Below, one piece after another: positions 5,997 through 15,395 of a stretch of DNA of 24,326 nucleotides. Below the pieces are notes generated by a model. The model did not search any database and had not been told where the DNA came from. It saw only the letters and a list, made by a program, of their open reading frames with translations. Made by a program: the position numbers and the translations under genes. Origin of the DNA: a virus. Where the stretch lies: the IMG/VR virus record IMGVR_UViG_3300010150_000168, positions 1-24,326 of that record. One strand, written 5' to 3'. How positions within the stretch are numbered: the first letter of the stretch is position 1; every line of letters begins with the position of its first letter.

Positions 5997-8852
5997 ATGA
6001 GCAGTCTTGGAAGAATATCAGGTCCGTTATTAAAGGCCAATCTACAGCGTGAAGCAGATCTTTCAGTAGAAACAGACCTACTGTACATAGGTCATACTGA
6101 TGGTAAGATTGGTATTAACACAGTAACAAGGCCAAGGGATCTTACAGTTGACGGTACTTTAAAAGCAAGAAGCACTGGACAAGACTTAACAATAACTAAT
6201 GATTTAAACATTGGTAACTTTACATTTGGTCCAAACGGTGTAAGTGTTCCATCAGGAAATATTAATATTAATCATGCTGGCGGAGTTGGCAGTGGTGTTG
6301 TAGTTGGCGGTATTAAAACATCTTCAGTTGACATACAAAATAATTACATCGGATCACACACTACAAATGCTGATGTAGATTTTATTCCACAAGGCGCAGG
6401 TACTAACGAACTTATTACAGCAGGACAAACAGTTGGCGTTGATGGTAACATTCATGCAACAGGTAATATTACATTTGACGGAAATGTTTTAATTGGTGGC
6501 GATGGTGATGAGGATAATGTTAGATTCTTAGGAGACATTGACAGTGATTTAATTCCAGACGCTACTGGAACTTATAATGTAGGTACTACTACTAAACGTT
6601 TTGACTTACAAACAGAAGATTTTACAGTAACAAATAATATTGGTGTAGAAAATATCACAGTTGCTGGTATTGAAGTTACACTTTCACAAGGTAACATATG
6701 GTATGTTGCTGTTAACGGTGACAATAATAATAGAGGTACTGCACCACAAGGTAGACTTGCAACAATTAAGTATGCGTTGAGTCGAGCAACAGCAGGAGAT
6801 ACTGTTCTTATTGCGGCTGGCGATTATGAAGAACAATTTCCATTAGAAGTTCCAGCAGGGGTTACAGTAAAAGGACAAGACATGCGTAATGTTGAGATAC
6901 GTCCGACCACTGATAATCAAAGCGAAGACTGTTTCTTACTAAATGGAGAAAGCACTGTTGAAGATTTAACAGTTAAAAACTTCTTTTATGATAGCACAAA
7001 TGATAAAGGTTATGCTTTTAGATTTGCAGGCGACATGAAAGTTACATCACGTAGTCCATATATTAGAAATGTAACAGTTATTACACAAGGACAAACAACA
7101 AGTGCAAGTGATCCAAGAGGTTTTGATTCTGGAGACGCTGGTAAAGGCGCACTTGTAGATGGTAGTGTTTGTGATCATGATACAAATGAAGCAAGTATGT
7201 TATTCCATGCAGTAACTTTTATTACTCCAGGTGTTGATGCACTTACAATGACAAACGGTGTTAGGGTTGAGTGGTTAAATTCTTTTGCATATTTTGCAAA
7301 TAGAGCAATGTACATTGTAAATGGTCCAGGAAGATGGCGTAGTGATAGCGTATTAATAAAAGGCGGCGAAATAAGATCCATCGGCTCAGCAAGTGTTTAC
7401 GGAAATAAAGGTATTGAAGTAGATGGTGACGAATGTTTAGCATATCTAATATCACACAACTTTGCTTATGTTGGATCAGGAAAGAATGTAACTAACGATG
7501 TTACACAAACTATTTCAGCAAATGAAGTTACAAAACTAAACAGCGGAACAGTTTACTATCAATCACAAGACCAAGAAGGTAATTTTAAGGTTGGAGATAC
7601 ATTTTTCGTAAATCTTAAAGATGGTACAACAAGTATTGATGCTGACACTGTTGATGCAACAGGACTTTCAAGTTTAAGAGTAAGCACAAATGCAAACACA
7701 TCTTTTATTGATGGTTCAAATATTGAAACAGGAGCAATAAGAATTCTTTCTCCTAACACAATTAAGTCTGTTGCAGGACCAATTAACTTTGCATCTCCTT
7801 CAAACATACACAACTTACTTACAAATACAAGAATGGCAAGTGTAGATGTTACAGGTAACTTAACACTTGGTGGAAGTATTGTAACACTTGGTGATCAACC
7901 GGGTGATACTGTTGACTTTACTACATCTTTTGCACAAGACTTGTATGCAGATACTACAGACACATACACTTTAGGTACATCTACTAAACGTTGGAGGAAA
8001 GGTTACTTTAATGAGTTAGCAGTAGATAGTTTTAATTTCAATGCAAATACTATTAGTGTTAATAATACAAATGAAAATTTAGATTTACGTGCAAGTGGTT
8101 CAGCAAACGTTGTATTTGACGAAGTTACTGCAAGAAGTAATATATTAGGATCTTATACTGCTGATCTTACATTAGCACCAACTAATAATCTTACTATGTC
8201 AGCAACTAATAACTTAGGACTTCCTACAGGTACTAATTTACAGCGTAAAGATAACGTTGCTGATTTACGCTATAATACAGACTTGGGAATATTTGAAGGT
8301 TATAGTGGAGGTAATGTTAGTTTTGATGGCTTATACGATACTGATAGAGATACATATATTGACCTAAGTAACAATCAATACACATTAGTAACAGGAAATG
8401 CGGCTAATACAACAATAAATCACTTAACATTACAAACAAACCGTTTTGATTCAGACAATTCTCTTAGTATTAACGGTAATACTATTACAAGTGCAACACC
8501 AAATGCTGATATTCAGTTTATATCAAATGGATTAGGTACTATTGGCCAAGAAGATCTTACGTTTAAAAACAATACTATTACAAATACACTTGATACACCA
8601 TTTACATTTAGTCTTGCAGACATTTATTCATATCTAAAGTTTGATCAAACTATGGGACTTGTAGTACCATTTGGTACAGATGCACAACGTCCGGCCACAC
8701 CAGCACAAGGTATGACAAGGTTTAATTCACAGCGTGGATACCTTGAAAGTTACAACGGAACACAGTGGGTTTTAGCGGCAGGTGGCGGTGAATCTGTTAC
8801 TGAAGAATACGCTGAGTCAATTAACTTCCTTTGGAACCTTATCTTAGGCTAA
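5997..8852 (+). CDS. Beta-helix tail fibre/adhesin (paralogue 1)
   Basis: 951 residues. The N-terminus GRISGPLLKANL is shared with the 1236-aa protein and is probably the virion-anchoring end. Then come Asn/Thr/Gly-rich beta repeats (about 30-230), a DUF1565-like right-handed beta-helix starting with NIWYVAVNGD (about 232) and including AGDTVLIAAGDYEEQFPLEV, up to EIRSIGSASVYGN (about 458). A joint module YYQSQDQEGNFKVGD (about 520-535) follows, then more beta repeats and a tail-fibre module GTDAQRPATPAQGMTRFN (about 893-910). The last 40 residues are probably helical. No transmembrane segment or enzyme signature. Likely a trimeric receptor-binding or side-tail fibre. It carries its own late promoter. 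Confidence 0.83.
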   Translation: MSSLGRISGPLLKANLQREADLSVETDLLYIGHTDGKIGINTVTRPRDLTVDGTLKARSTGQDLTITNDLNIGNFTFGPNGVSVPSGNININHAGGVGSGVVVGGIKTSSVDIQNNYIGSHTTNADVDFIPQGAGTNELITAGQTVGVDGNIHATGNITFDGNVLIGGDGDEDNVRFLGDIDSDLIPDATGTYNVGTTTKRFDLQTEDFTVTNNIGVENITVAGIEVTLSQGNIWYVAVNGDNNNRGTAPQGRLATIKYALSRATAGDTVLIAAGDYEEQFPLEVPAGVTVKGQDMRNVEIRPTTDNQSEDCFLLNGESTVEDLTVKNFFYDSTNDKGYAFRFAGDMKVTSRSPYIRNVTVITQGQTTSASDPRGFDSGDAGKGALVDGSVCDHDTNEASMLFHAVTFITPGVDALTMTNGVRVEWLNSFAYFANRAMYIVNGPGRWRSDSVLIKGGEIRSIGSASVYGNKGIEVDGDECLAYLISHNFAYVGSGKNVTNDVTQTISANEVTKLNSGTVYYQSQDQEGNFKVGDTFFVNLKDGTTSIDADTVDATGLSSLRVSTNANTSFIDGSNIETGAIRILSPNTIKSVAGPINFASPSNIHNLLTNTRMASVDVTGNLTLGGSIVTLGDQPGDTVDFTTSFAQDLYADTTDTYTLGTSTKRWRKGYFNELAVDSFNFNANTISVNNTNENLDLRASGSANVVFDEVTARSNILGSYTADLTLAPTNNLTMSATNNLGLPTGTNLQRKDNVADLRYNTDLGIFEGYSGGNVSFDGLYDTDRDTYIDLSNNQYTLVTGNAANTTINHLTLQTNRFDSDNSLSINGNTITSATPNADIQFISNGLGTIGQEDLTFKNNTITNTLDTPFTFSLADIYSYLKFDQTMGLVVPFGTDAQRPATPAQGMTRFNSQRGYLESYNGTQWVLAAGGGESVTEEYAESINFLWNLILG

Positions 8853-8863
8853 TATCCAAAAAC

Positions 8864-8876
8864 GATAAATACTATT
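8864..8876 (+). promoter_or_regulatory. T4-type late promoter, near-consensus
   Basis: GATAAATACTATT differs from the T4 late consensus TATAAATACTATT, as remembered, only at the first base. Predicted +1 is A8877. It lies 12 bases after the 951-aa gene and drives the next fibre after a leader of about 116 nt. Confidence 0.8.
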
Positions 8877-8992
8877 AATGCAATGAAGGGCTGGCCAAGC
8901 CGTTGCAGGACAAACCGTGGTTATCCAGCGATAGAGGCAAGTTTTTGTCTAACAGGGTAGAGGGACAGGATCCCCGTTTATAGGAGAAAAAG
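8877..8992 (+). promoter_or_regulatory. Structured 5' leader of the 1236-aa fibre gene
   Basis: Visible elements: TGCAA 8879-8883 with TTGCA 8903-8907 enclosing GGCT 8889-8892/AGCC 8898-8901; AGGCAA 8935-8940 with TTGTCT 8945-8950, six pairs with a GTTT loop; GGGA 8962-8965 with TCCC 8971-8974. The 3' end TTTATAGGAGAAAA is the same as in the leader before 3589. The start codon is GTG, so translation strength may be tuned by this leader. Confidence 0.5.
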
Positions 8993-11900
8993 GTGGCAGT
9001 TGGTCGTATATCTGGTCCGCTTTTGAAGGCAAATTTGCTTCGTCAAGGAGTGGATTTAGCGTTTGAAACAGACCTACTTTATCTGGATGTTAATAATAGC
9101 CGTATTGGTATTAAGACATCAACACCATCAGCCGAGCTCGATATAAACGGTTCAGCAAGAATACAATCTTTAGACATTTTAGATACAACACTACCAATTG
9201 GTAATATAACAATTGATGGTGGTACTAATACAATCTCTACTTCAGCAAGTCAATTTAATATTGCAACACCAAACAGTGTAATTTACCAAGATAGATTACA
9301 AATTGATGATATTGAAATTGATGGCAGTGTAATTCGCACATTAGGAACTAATCAAAACTTAGAATTTCGTCCTAACGGGACAGGTACTATTAACTTTGTA
9401 GGTGATACAAACGTTACTGGTAACTTACATGCAACTGGTAACATCAGTGCAGACGGTGATATTACTATTGGTGATGATGATACAGACACAATCACTATTA
9501 ATGCCGACATAGCAAGTAACATTATACCGGATACAACAAACACATATACAATTGGTAGTTCAACTAAAAAGTGGAATCACGGTTACTTTGATGATGTAAC
9601 AGCAACAACAGTTGTTGCAAACAGTATTACATTATCAGACTTAGATTTAACATCAACACCAGGCAACATTTATTATGTTGCTAAGAATGGTAGTGATACA
9701 AATGCTGGTGATCATCCACAAGCACCATACACAACTATTACAAAAGCATTAAGTTCTGCAACAGCAGGAGACACTATTCACATTTATCCTGGTAATTACG
9801 AAGAAGTATTTCCGTTAACAGTACCAGCAGGCGTTGCAATATTAGGTGAAGGCATTAGATCAGTAAACATTACACCTACTGCTGGAACAAATAACAATGA
9901 CTGCTTTATATTACAAGGCGAAACAAGTATTATGGACTTGTCAATCAAAGACTTTTACTATAATAGTGTTGCTGACGAAGGTTATGCTTTTAAATTTGCA
10001 AGTAATTTTAATGTTACTTCAAGATCACCATATATTAAAAACGTAACAGTAATTACAAAGGGTAGTGTAACAAGTGCAAGTGATCCAAGAGGCTTTGACC
10101 AAGGTGATGCTGGACGTGGAGCATACTTAGATGGTGCAATAGCATCAGCAGGTTCAAGAGAAGCGTCAATGCTTTTCCATGCAGTAACATTTATTGTTCC
10201 TGGAGCAGTTGGATTATATGTAACTAACGGTGCAAGAGTTGAATGGTTAAACTCTTTTGTATACTTTGCAGACAAAGCGATACAAGGTGTTAATGGTTCT
10301 ACAGGAATAAAAGGTACAGGACGTACTAAAATTAAATTAAGTGGACTTGTTGGAACTCCAACAGCAACTGAAGTGTTTCAATACACACAAGCAGGCGGAA
10401 CTGTAATTAGTGCAACAGTAAATGAAGTAGATGGAAACTACATTTACTTAAATGGTAATGCCGCTGGACTTGAAACTAAATTTGAACGTGGTGGAAAAAC
10501 AGTAGTTGCTTCAGGTCAAGCACAAATAGATACAACAATTAAAAAATACGGCACTGGTAGTTTACAATTAGACGGTACCGGCGACTATATCAGTATTGCA
10601 AATGATCCAGACTTTGGTTTAGGAACAACAGACTTTACTATTGAAGGTTACTTTTATGCTGACAGTGTAACAGGTACAACATCATTAGTTGATATGAGAG
10701 CTGGTACTGCAACTGACACAGGCTTATATGTATATCAAGTAGGCGGTACAGTAAAAGTTTATTACAACGGTGCAGATATATTGTCCGGAGGAACGCTATC
10801 AACTACAACATGGACACACGTTGCAGTATCACGTTCAGGCAATACAATTAATTTATATGTTAACGGAACAAGAGTTGATAGTGATAACGCATTTAGTAGC
10901 ACACTCGGAACAAGTAAACCATTTATTATTGGTGCAGTGTACGATGCTTCAAATGGTTGGAACGGTTACGTAGATGATTTTAGAATTTCAGACACTGCAA
11001 GATATACAGCAGGTTCTTATACACCGCCACTGAACGAAGTTGCAAACGATAATAACACTAAATTGTTATTAAGATTTAACGGTACAGATACTTCGACAAC
11101 ATTTGATGACGAAACTATTTTAGATCAGTCAATTGGTTTTGGCGGAGGTGCATATGCAACTGGTATGGAAATGGTTGACTTCTCAGACTTTGGTTGTGAG
11201 ATTAGATCAATTGGTAGTGCATGTGTTTACGGTAACTATGGAATATACGGCGACGGTAACGGCGTTGTTATGTACCTTATCTCTCAGAACCTTGCATACA
11301 TTGGTAACGGTAAAGCAGTTGATAATGATCCTTCAACAGTTATACAAAGCCAAGAAGTTACAAAATTAAATGATTCAAACATTTACTTTAGTTCAGTTGA
11401 CCACAAAGGTGACTTTAGAGTTGGTGATGTATTCCATGTTGATCAATCATCTGGTACTGTTAACTTTACTAACGCAAACTTCAATGTTGATACTTTACAA
11501 AGTGTAAGATTTAGCACTGGCGCAAGTACAACTATTATTGATGGCGACAAGATTCAAACAGGTAACACAAGATTAAGTGGTAACACTGTAGAAAGTTTAA
11601 GCGGAGACTTAAACATTGATAGTGCTGACGGTATTATTAATTTTGCAGACAATGTAAACATTGCAGGAAACTTAGATGTAACAGGTGATGTTACAATAGG
11701 TGGTAACATTACAATTGGTGATGAAGCAAGTGATAGTATTAACATTGTGGCAGGTATTGCAAGTAACCTTGTACCAAGTCAAGATGGAACATATGACTTA
11801 GGTACTTCAAGTTATGAATGGAAGAAAGTTCATACAGGAGAAGTACAAGTCGATGATATTAATATTAATACAAATGTTATTCAAACTACTAACACGAACC

Positions 11901-12703
11901 AAGACTTAGAATTACGTGCAAGTGGTACAGGAAGTATTGTTGTAGACGATTTAAGTTTTAAAACTAATATTATTTCAGCACCAGGCGACATAGTTCTTGA
12001 TCCAGGTAGTGAAACAGTTAAGATTGATTCAACAGGTTCATTAACAATACCAAAAGGTACAACAGCACAACGTCCAGGTACAGGCGTAAATGGTATGATA
12101 CGTTATAACACAGACACAAATGTGTTTGAAGGTTATGACGGAGCATGGATTACTCTTAACGGTGTACGTGACAATGACCAAGATACTTATATTACAGCAG
12201 AATTAACTCCGGGTGCAGACGATGACACACTAAGATTTTATGCACAAGGAAATTTAATTGCTGATGCTAACGCAACACGCTTCAATGTTGCCAAATTATT
12301 AGTTGATGACATTGAAATTGAAGGAAATACTGTAAGAACCATTACTACAAACGCTGATTTGAACCTTTTAGCAAACGGAACTGGTAAAGTTATTGTAGAA
12401 AATTTTGGATTCAACGAAAATTCGATAACTAATACTGTAGCCGGCGCTATTACCACACTTGCACAAACAGGTGATGGTTACTTCAAAATTGAAGGAACGG
12501 GTGGGTTTGTTATTCCAACAGGAACACTACTAAACAGACACCCAACACCGGAGACAGGAATGATGCGTTTTAATACGCAAGACGATAGAGTTGAAATTTA
12601 CGACCAAGCAGGGCAGTGGGTTTCAGTAGCAGGTAGTTCAGGTGCTGTATCAGCACAAGACGCAGAAGAAATTGCTATTAAAATGGCAGTAACAATAGGA
12701 TAA
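8993..12703 (+). CDS. Beta-helix tail fibre with inserted LamG-like domain (paralogue 2)
   Basis: 1236 residues from a GTG start with TAGGAG 6 bases ahead. Same plan as the 951-aa fibre: GRISGPLLKANL N-terminus, beta repeats, DUF1565-like beta-helix from NIYYVAKNGSD (about 224), joint module YFSSVDHKGDFRVGD (about 797-811), and two fibre modules of the type 'RPGTGVNGMIRYN' (about 1025) and 'RHPTPETGMMRFN' (about 1181). It differs by an insertion of nearly 300 residues (about 435-733). This includes a concanavalin/LamG-3-like domain (about 517-709) with GSLQLDGTGDYISI, DFTIEGYFY, TWTHVAVSRSGNTINLYVNG and GYVDDFRISDTARYT. LamG-like domains commonly bind glycans. Probably a receptor-binding fibre. 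Confidence 0.85.
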   Translation: MAVGRISGPLLKANLLRQGVDLAFETDLLYLDVNNSRIGIKTSTPSAELDINGSARIQSLDILDTTLPIGNITIDGGTNTISTSASQFNIATPNSVIYQDRLQIDDIEIDGSVIRTLGTNQNLEFRPNGTGTINFVGDTNVTGNLHATGNISADGDITIGDDDTDTITINADIASNIIPDTTNTYTIGSSTKKWNHGYFDDVTATTVVANSITLSDLDLTSTPGNIYYVAKNGSDTNAGDHPQAPYTTITKALSSATAGDTIHIYPGNYEEVFPLTVPAGVAILGEGIRSVNITPTAGTNNNDCFILQGETSIMDLSIKDFYYNSVADEGYAFKFASNFNVTSRSPYIKNVTVITKGSVTSASDPRGFDQGDAGRGAYLDGAIASAGSREASMLFHAVTFIVPGAVGLYVTNGARVEWLNSFVYFADKAIQGVNGSTGIKGTGRTKIKLSGLVGTPTATEVFQYTQAGGTVISATVNEVDGNYIYLNGNAAGLETKFERGGKTVVASGQAQIDTTIKKYGTGSLQLDGTGDYISIANDPDFGLGTTDFTIEGYFYADSVTGTTSLVDMRAGTATDTGLYVYQVGGTVKVYYNGADILSGGTLSTTTWTHVAVSRSGNTINLYVNGTRVDSDNAFSSTLGTSKPFIIGAVYDASNGWNGYVDDFRISDTARYTAGSYTPPLNEVANDNNTKLLLRFNGTDTSTTFDDETILDQSIGFGGGAYATGMEMVDFSDFGCEIRSIGSACVYGNYGIYGDGNGVVMYLISQNLAYIGNGKAVDNDPSTVIQSQEVTKLNDSNIYFSSVDHKGDFRVGDVFHVDQSSGTVNFTNANFNVDTLQSVRFSTGASTTIIDGDKIQTGNTRLSGNTVESLSGDLNIDSADGIINFADNVNIAGNLDVTGDVTIGGNITIGDEASDSINIVAGIASNLVPSQDGTYDLGTSSYEWKKVHTGEVQVDDININTNVIQTTNTNQDLELRASGTGSIVVDDLSFKTNIISAPGDIVLDPGSETVKIDSTGSLTIPKGTTAQRPGTGVNGMIRYNTDTNVFEGYDGAWITLNGVRDNDQDTYITAELTPGADDDTLRFYAQGNLIADANATRFNVAKLLVDDIEIEGNTVRTITTNADLNLLANGTGKVIVENFGFNENSITNTVAGAITTLAQTGDGYFKIEGTGGFVIPTGTLLNRHPTPETGMMRFNTQDDRVEIYDQAGQWVSVAGSSGAVSAQDAEEIAIKMAVTIG

Positions 12704-12715
12704 TAGGAAAATAAG

Positions 12716-13045
12716 ATGGCAACATTTTTTAGAAATAAAGCAGTTAAAGAAATAGGAAAAGTAAAAGTTCCTATTTACTCCGCTGGACCAAGTACAACAG
12801 CAACAGTTGTTGGATTGTCTTTAGCCAACCTAACTGAATCTGTTGTAAGTACAAGTGTTTTAATTGCAGACGACACATCAATCGAAGCATTTTATTTAAA
12901 AGATGTGTTGCTTCCACCAAACTCAACTATGAAAGTTTTGAACGGTGGTGAAAAGATTATTATTGCGGCAGACAACACAATATCTGTAGTAGCAGACATT
13001 GATGCAAGTTTAGATGCTGTAATGAGTTATGTGGAGATAGTGTAA
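12716..13045 (+). CDS. Small beta-rich virion protein
   Basis: 109 residues, predicted mostly beta, no motif of known function. Its C-terminal half (GGEKIIIAADNTISVVADID then DAVMSYVEIV) resembles the end of the 118-aa protein at 5082, which suggests a duplicated family placed next to the fibre genes. TAGGAAAA precedes the ATG by a short spacing and the gene lies 12 bases after the fibre stop, so it is co-transcribed from the 8864 promoter. The next gene starts one base after its stop. It may be a tail-associated decoration or fibre-connecting protein; this is inference. Confidence 0.74.
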   Translation: MATFFRNKAVKEIGKVKVPIYSAGPSTTATVVGLSLANLTESVVSTSVLIADDTSIEAFYLKDVLLPPNSTMKVLNGGEKIIIAADNTISVVADIDASLDAVMSYVEIV

Positions 13046-13046
13046 T

Positions 13047-13505
13047 ATGTCAGTTTTTAATGTAGGACAAACAATAACACAAACCATTGAAGACAACCTT
13101 GGTGAAAGATATTTTTATGGACTACGTAGAACAGATCAAGGAGAACTATTTTTAGGTAAGTTAGACCAATTAAGTTTGGAAGACTCTATAGTAGTTAACA
13201 AGCAAGGTGATCCAGTAGACAACTATCCAGACTTTGATGAAGGTGGAGAGTTTTTTGAAGGTAGAGATTCAGCACATAACTTGACATATAAGAATTTAAA
13301 CTATGAACAGTTTCGTTGGGATGACGCTAATCTATTTTATTATGTTAATGATGACGGAGAGTTAGTTGTAAGAATTAACCAAGGTCTTGCAGATGGCGCA
13401 GTTGAATATGCTGGCGACACTATAACAATCATTGACAGCGACAAAGAATTTGACAATACAAGTATAACGCTTGATAACAACAACTTTACATTTGATCAAA
13501 CGTAG
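13047..13505 (+). CDS. Virion-associated protein, 'RYFYGLRRTDxGxL' family (copy 1)
   Basis: 152 residues. Conserved elements: ERYFYGLRRTDQGELFLGKL (about 20-39), a GDPVDNYPDFDEG stretch, FFEGRD, and NYEQFRWDDANLFYYVND with LVVRINQ. The same elements occur in the same order in the 122-aa protein at 14988, so the two are paralogues. I recall similar proteins in marine T4-like phages, annotated only as structural or hypothetical. This copy has about 35 extra C-terminal residues, acidic and Asp/Asn/Thr-rich. It begins one base after the preceding stop and is presumably coupled to it. Confidence 0.8.
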   Translation: MSVFNVGQTITQTIEDNLGERYFYGLRRTDQGELFLGKLDQLSLEDSIVVNKQGDPVDNYPDFDEGGEFFEGRDSAHNLTYKNLNYEQFRWDDANLFYYVNDDGELVVRINQGLADGAVEYAGDTITIIDSDKEFDNTSITLDNNNFTFDQT

Positions 13506-13519
13506 GAGTAGGAGATAAA

Positions 13520-14977
13520 ATGAGCAAACAACAAGTAAACGTAGGTGTTCTACCAAATGATGGGCAAGGTGATAACCTTAGAGCAGGCGCTACGAAAATT
13601 AATAATAACTTTAACGAGTTATATACAGCATTAGGTGATGGATCAGTACTTACTATTCTTCAAAACGGAGTATTAAATTCTTATCCAAGCACAGTAACAG
13701 GAAGTAATAAAGTAACTTTCTTATATCCAACATTTGCAGACCTACCAAGTCCTACAACCTACGATGGTATGTTAGCAAAAGTTACAGCAGACGCGGCAGT
13801 TTACTACGCTCATAGTAATGCCTGGGTCAAGATGTTAGATACTACTACAAGTGTTGGTGCTTTATCAGATGTTGATATAACAGGTATTAATGATGGACAA
13901 GTTCTTGTATGGAGTGCATCAGGTGGAAAATTTGCACCAGGCGCAGGCGGTGGTGGAGGAGGCTCTACTTCGTTTGTTGCATTAACAGATACTCCAAATA
14001 ACTTTACAGCGGCCGGCGGCAATCTTGTAAGAGTTAACTCCGGTGCAACAGCATTAGAATATTCAACATCAATTACAGCATCAGAAGTTAGTGGTATTAC
14101 AATTGGTGCATTAAGTGATGTTTCAAGTACAGCGGCAAGCACAGGTGATGTTCTTAAATGGGATGGCGCACAATGGGCACCAGGAACAGATATTACATCA
14201 GGTGGAAGTGGAACAGACGCTGATACGTTAGACGGATTTGATAGTGCATACTTCTTAGATTACACTAACTTTACTAACAAGCCAACATTATTTGGTGGTG
14301 CTTTCTTAAACTTATCTGATACACCAGTAAACTTTACAGGCGCGGCAAATAGATTTGTTAAAGTTAACTCGGCAGGAGATGCTTTAGAGTTTGTTGTTGA
14401 TCAATCAACAGACCAAAACTTATTTGAATCATTTACAGGTGACACAGGAACAGTAGCGGCAACAGGATTAACAGATACACTTACAATAGCAGGTGGTACA
14501 AGTATTGCAACTGAAGTTACAGGTAACACATTAACAATTAACTACGATGGAACAGTTGGTGCAACGACACTTAATGCATTAACAGATGTTTCTACAACAA
14601 ACGTATTAGTTGGTTACACACTTGGATACAACGGAACAAGTTATGTTATGCAGAACGGTCCAGCAACAACTTGGACTATTGGTTCAGCAGGAACTTCAGA
14701 CTACACATTTACAGGTCCTGGATTTCCAACTACAACTAATGATCCGGTTTTATATTTGAAAAAAGGACAGACATATTACTTTAATAATCAAAGTGGTGGT
14801 AGTCATCCTTTACAAATTAGAGTTTCAAACGGTGGCGGAGCATACAGTAGCGGAGTATTAAACAACGGAGCATCAACAGGGGTTATTACTTTTACAGTAC
14901 CAATGAATGCACCAGCAACATTATATTATCAATGTACTGCACACAGCAACATGGGTAACACAATTAACATTGCGTAG
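13520..14977 (+). CDS. Fibre-like protein with C-terminal cupredoxin-like domain
   Basis: 485 residues. The N-terminus has NDGQGDNLRAGATKINNNF followed by NELY (about 13-36), a motif common at the start of phage fibre proteins. Next are a YYAHSNAWVKML segment, a poly-Gly linker (about 146-152), and two copies of the fibre repeat of type 'LTDTPNNFTAAGGNLVRVNS / LSDTPVNFTGAANRFVKVNS'. Residues about 395-485 look like a plastocyanin-type cupredoxin fold: a strand pair ending in YYFNNQSGGSHPLQI and a final YYQCTAHSNMG. His429, Cys472, His475 and Met478 match the type-1 copper ligand pattern (H...CxxHxxM). Whether metal is bound is not shown. It lies between the two copies of the RYFYGLRRTD family. 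Confidence 0.8.
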   Translation: MSKQQVNVGVLPNDGQGDNLRAGATKINNNFNELYTALGDGSVLTILQNGVLNSYPSTVTGSNKVTFLYPTFADLPSPTTYDGMLAKVTADAAVYYAHSNAWVKMLDTTTSVGALSDVDITGINDGQVLVWSASGGKFAPGAGGGGGGSTSFVALTDTPNNFTAAGGNLVRVNSGATALEYSTSITASEVSGITIGALSDVSSTAASTGDVLKWDGAQWAPGTDITSGGSGTDADTLDGFDSAYFLDYTNFTNKPTLFGGAFLNLSDTPVNFTGAANRFVKVNSAGDALEFVVDQSTDQNLFESFTGDTGTVAATGLTDTLTIAGGTSIATEVTGNTLTINYDGTVGATTLNALTDVSTTNVLVGYTLGYNGTSYVMQNGPATTWTIGSAGTSDYTFTGPGFPTTTNDPVLYLKKGQTYYFNNQSGGSHPLQIRVSNGGGAYSSGVLNNGASTGVITFTVPMNAPATLYYQCTAHSNMGNTINIA

Positions 14978-14987
14978 GGATTAGAGA

Positions 14988-15356
14988 ATGGCAAGTTTTT
15001 ATCAAGGTACAGAAGTAGGAACATTACTTAAATCGGTTAAGGGAAGTAGATTCTTTTACGGATTACGTAGAACAGATGAAGGTGACTTGTATTTGGTCAA
15101 ATCAGATCAGTTAAAAGCAACTGACGGTGTGCAATTGAATAGACCAGGAGATCCAGAACAGAACTATCCAGATTTCCAAAGAGGAATTGAGTTTTTTGAA
15201 GGTAGAGATGAGGAACATAATACATCATACAGCAACTTACGTTACGAACAATTTAGATGGGACGACAGAAACCTAATTTATTATGTTGATGACGAGGGAA
15301 ACTTAATAGTTAGAATTAATCAAAATTATGATTTTCCAGATGGGGTATCTCCATAA
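14988..15356 (+). CDS. Virion-associated protein, 'RYFYGLRRTDxGxL' family (copy 2)
   Basis: 122 residues, paralogue of the protein at 13047: SRFFYGLRRTDEGDLYLVK, then GDPEQNYPDFQRG, FFEGRDEEHN, and RYEQFRWDDRNLIYYVDDEG with LIVRINQ appear in the same order and spacing. The C-terminal extension of copy 1 is absent. The ribosome site is weak (GGATTAGAGA), so translation may depend partly on reading of the preceding gene ten bases upstream. Function unknown; close association with fibre genes in two copies suggests a fibre-linked or connector role. Confidence 0.8.
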   Translation: MASFYQGTEVGTLLKSVKGSRFFYGLRRTDEGDLYLVKSDQLKATDGVQLNRPGDPEQNYPDFQRGIEFFEGRDEEHNTSYSNLRYEQFRWDDRNLIYYVDDEGNLIVRINQNYDFPDGVSP

Positions 15357-15358
15357 TG

Positions 15359-15366
15359 GTTAAATA
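15359..15366 (+). promoter_or_regulatory. T4-type late promoter variant
   Basis: GTTAAATA followed by CAATA, just after the preceding stop codon (15354-15356). Predicted +1 near 15372, leader of about 24 nt containing AGGAAAG ahead of the ATG at 15396. Confidence 0.5.
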
Positions 15367-15395
15367 CAATATGAACATGCAGGAAAGTAGAAACA

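Noticed and set aside
10770-11369. Short + strand frames of 67 and 78 codons inside the LamG region
   Set aside because: Out-of-frame shadows of the 1236-aa fibre, which reads continuously with recognisable motifs through this region.
13940-14977. Diversity-generating retroelement target in the fibre proteins
   Set aside because: No reverse transcriptase gene and no duplicated template/variable repeat seen in the window.
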